DNA from: Muribaculaceae bacterium | GTDB lineage: Bacteria > Bacteroidota > Bacteroidia > Bacteroidales > Muribaculaceae | Assembly (NCBI GenBank): GCA_029051525.1 | Contig: JAIDKG010000082.1 | Span: forward strand, 1-34,775 | Direction: 5' to 3' | Length of the DNA: 34,775 bases | Shown: piece after piece, positions 33,039 to 34,775 of the stretch | Layout of the letters: each line of letters begins with the position of its first letter | Position numbering within the stretch: position 1 is the first letter of the stretch | Translations under genes and position numbers: made by a program | Notes under the pieces: model-generated | The model's database searches: none | Told to the model about the DNA's origin: nothing | Seen by the model: only the letters and a program-made list of their open reading frames with translations

Positions 33039-33887
33039 ATGAAGACGAAAGATCAACTGATTGACGAACTCATCGACCTCGCATTTGCCGAAGATCTCGG
33101 CGATGGCGACCACACCACACTTTCCACCATTCCCGCCGATGCCATGGGAAGATCACGCCTCATCATCAAGGAGGAGGGTATTGTGTCGGGCGTAGAGATG
33201 GCCCGCAAGGTGCTTGCCAAGACCGACCCTTCAATCCGGATGAATGTGATGATCACCGATGGCTCGCATGTGAAGCCGGGCGATATCGTCTTTACAGCTG
33301 AGGGGCCGGTGCGCGGATTGCTCATCGCTGAGCGCACGCTGCTCAATATCATGCAGCGCATGAGCGGTGTGGCCACAATGACTGCACGCTATCAGAAGGA
33401 GCTCGAAGGATTGCACACCCGTGTGCTCGACACCCGTAAGACCACTCCCGGCATGCGTATGCTCGAGAAGGAGGCTGTGGCATGTGGTGGAGGCACAAAT
33501 CACCGTATCGGCCTCTTCGACATGATACTCATCAAGGATAATCATATCGACTTCGCCGGCGGTATCGAGAAGGCGATACAACGCGCTGGCGACTATTGCC
33601 GCGAGAATGGCAAGAATCTGAAAATCGAGGTAGAGGTAAGAAGCCTCGACGACATACGCCGTGTGATGGAGCATGGAGGAGTGGACCGCATCATGTTCGA
33701 CAACTTCACCCCCGAGCTCACCCGCGAAGCGGTGAAGATGGTAGCCGGTAAATATGAGACCGAATCTTCAGGCGGCATCACATTGGAGAATCTCCGCGCC
33801 TATGGCGAAGCCGGTGTGGATTTCATCTCAGTAGGTGCTCTTACCCATAGTGTGAAGGGACTCGACATGAGTTTCAAGGCATTCTGA
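33039..33887 (+). CDS. nadC: Nicotinate-nucleotide pyrophosphorylase (quinolinate phosphoribosyltransferase)
   Basis: NadC joins quinolinate with PRPP to form nicotinate mononucleotide in NAD synthesis. The 282-residue protein shows EDLGDGDHTT (about 18-27), AERTLLNIMQRMSGVAT (97-113), LDTRKTTPGMRMLEKEAV (about 129-146), NHRIGLFDMILIKDNHI (154-170) and the phosphate-binding end SVGALTHSVKGLDMS (about 265-279). All are standard for type II phosphoribosyltransferases. nadA and nadB are not in the window. The YraN-family gene follows after 13 bp and is probably co-transcribed. Confidence 0.97.
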   Translation: MKTKDQLIDELIDLAFAEDLGDGDHTTLSTIPADAMGRSRLIIKEEGIVSGVEMARKVLAKTDPSIRMNVMITDGSHVKPGDIVFTAEGPVRGLLIAERTLLNIMQRMSGVATMTARYQKELEGLHTRVLDTRKTTPGMRMLEKEAVACGGGTNHRIGLFDMILIKDNHIDFAGGIEKAIQRAGDYCRENGKNLKIEVEVRSLDDIRRVMEHGGVDRIMFDNFTPELTREAVKMVAGKYETESSGGITLENLRAYGEAGVDFISVGALTHSVKGLDMSFKAF

Positions 33888-33900
33888 ATCCATCACCCCG

Positions 33901-34509
33901 ATGCAGTGCCCCCTCGACCTGGACTGGATTGCACTATGTCCGCAGCAATTCAGGGAAAGATTCAAGGAGATAGTAGAGCATCCTCCGGGCACTCCGGAGG
34001 GTGCACGCTACTTCTGCTATGAAGATGGGGCACCTATGACCGATCCGCCGGTATTTCCCGATGCCACCCCCGAAGAGCGGCGCGCCGCCACTCAGGCCAT
34101 GGAGGAGGCACGCGCGGCAAATCGCAGGAAATTCGCTTATGCCTGGGGAAAATATGCCGAGGCTATCACGGCGCGTCATATCCTGCTTCAGGGGCTTCCC
34201 CTTCGGGAATGGGGCTGGCGCCCCTACAAAGGTGTCGGAGAGATCGACCTCATCACCCAGCGAGGCTCACGCATCATATTTGTCGAAGTTAAAGCCCGCG
34301 ACGGAAAGAACTCCGACCCCTGGGATGCCATCACCCCGGCCAAGATTCGCGAACTCTGTCGCGGTGCCAACATCTATCTGCTCAGCCAGCAAGAACGACT
34401 GGAGTATCAATTTGACGTAGCTCTTATCACCGGTAGCTACGATGATTTTGAACTCGAATATATCGAGGATGCATTCATGTGTCCGCTCACTACTACGAGG
34501 CGCAGATAA
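33901..34509 (+). CDS. YraN-family (endonuclease-like) protein with N-terminal extension
   Basis: The C-terminal part (about 80-195) is a YraN/UPF0102 domain, a restriction-endonuclease-like fold. It has GKYAEAITARHIL (about 84-96), then GVGEIDLITQRGSRIIFVEVKAR (about 109-131) with the Asp, Glu and Lys of the nuclease core. Typical YraN proteins are about 120 residues; here there is an extra N-terminal segment of about 78 residues (MQCPLDLDWIALCPQQFRER...) without a known motif. The stop codon TAA (34507-34509) is also the first three bases of a dispersed repeat head. Its role is unknown. Confidence 0.88.
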   Translation: MQCPLDLDWIALCPQQFRERFKEIVEHPPGTPEGARYFCYEDGAPMTDPPVFPDATPEERRAATQAMEEARAANRRKFAYAWGKYAEAITARHILLQGLPLREWGWRPYKGVGEIDLITQRGSRIIFVEVKARDGKNSDPWDAITPAKIRELCRGANIYLLSQQERLEYQFDVALITGSYDDFELEYIEDAFMCPLTTTRRR

Positions 34510-34555
34510 GAGCGCGTTCCTTAGAGCGCGTTCCTTAAAATTTCGGGACCATAGG
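34507..34555 (+). repeat. Two tandem repeat heads at the end of the yraN-like gene
   Basis: Two tandem 14-base head units, the second continuing into AAAATTTCGGGACCATAGGTAA. The end resembles the ACCATAGGTAAC tail of the copy at 4096-4245, but could equally be a mutated GGCCGTAGGGG. The first unit includes the gene's stop codon. Confidence 0.85.
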
Positions 34556-34689
34556 TAATGAGAATAAACAATTTTGATATTGTGCAAAAAAAGTTTCTCT
34601 CCTCCGAACCAACCATTACATCGAGGTGTTATAATATCGAAAAGAAGATAAATCGTTTCATGATGTTAGGTTAGTTCGAAAAAAGTATT

Positions 34690-34775
34690 ATGGAAAAGCA
34701 ATACCGGCCACCTGTGAAGGCGGCCGGTATTTTTGTCGGTTATATCGTAGATTATTTTTTGTGGTCGGGTCACAG
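34690..34775 (+). CDS. Possible start of a membrane protein gene, cut by the window end
   Basis: An ORF opens at ATG 34690 and stays open to the edge (28 codons). It encodes MEKQYRPPVKAAG followed by a hydrophobic stretch IFVGYIVDYFLW, as in a membrane protein N-terminus. An A-rich region precedes the ATG. The short length means chance is possible, and the same bases form a terminator-like hairpin. Confidence 0.4.
   Translation, partial: MEKQYRPPVKAAGIFVGYIVDYFLWSGH
34701..34734 (+). terminator. Terminator-like hairpin near the window end
   Basis: A perfect 9-bp stem (34701-34709 with 34722-34730), a 12-nt loop, then TTTT and G. It could end the nadC/yraN-like transcript, though it lies about 190 bp beyond the stop codon and inside a possible new ORF. 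Confidence 0.45.

Noticed and set aside
1..34775. CRISPR array
   Set aside because: No regularly spaced direct repeats with unique spacers; the only tandem arrays are the 8-bp repeat at 7843 and the ureE tail.

Overview
The window looks like chromosome of a gut Bacteroidales bacterium, most likely of the Muribaculaceae (S24-7) type. The protein set is typical of that order: PrmA, an ECF sigma factor, a two-repeat DUF1599 protein followed by a DoxX/BT_3928-type membrane protein, and AguA plus AguB. Several genes are preceded by the Bacteroidetes promoter pattern (TTTG, about 20 nt, TAnnTTTG). Genus cannot be settled from the sequence alone.

Layout. 1-4.6 kb: minus-strand ECF sigma factor and prmA, then a small envelope cluster (DUF3332 lipoprotein, two YtxH proteins, a holin-like membrane protein, a small basic protein). 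4.6-9.8 kb: minus-strand DNA-repair run recJ, recQ, umuC. 10.0-16.1 kb: complete minus-strand urease operon ureA-B-C-E-F-G-D. 16.4-17.5 kb: tRNA-Ala(GGC) and a small alarmone-hydrolase-like HD protein on the plus strand. 17.8-20.9 kb: minus-strand urea transporter, MFS transporter and an unknown membrane protein. 21.2-23.9 kb: plus-strand ECF-type nickel/cobalt importer (CbiM/NikM with PDGLE tail, CbiQ, CbiO), followed by an ion-channel protein. 24.9-30.2 kb: minus-strand operon aguA, aguB, SPFH protein, alpha/beta hydrolase, membrane-anchored MurF-like ligase. 30.4-34.5 kb: DUF1599, DoxX-like, rlmH, nadC and a YraN-family gene.

The centre forms one functional unit. The UT channel brings in urea, the ECF transporter brings in nickel, UreE/F/G/D mature the enzyme, and UreABC releases ammonia. 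The agmatine pathway also releases ammonia while making putrescine.

The most unusual feature is a dispersed repeat family scattered between the genes. About thirteen loci carry a conserved 'head' (AGAGCGCGTTCCTTAAAA plus TTTCGGGG). Two loci near 4.1 and 4.4 kb are apparently full length (about 145-150 bp) and fold into the same multi-stem structure. Their stem sequences differ but stay paired (about 11 compensated base pairs), the internal loop AGTGG/ACGC is identical, and a purine-purine mismatch is preserved as G.A or A.G. Heads abut or supply the stop codons of ureF, the urea transporter and the yraN-like gene, and one may supply the -33 box of ureA. This looks like a mobile or multiplied structured element that I do not recognise.
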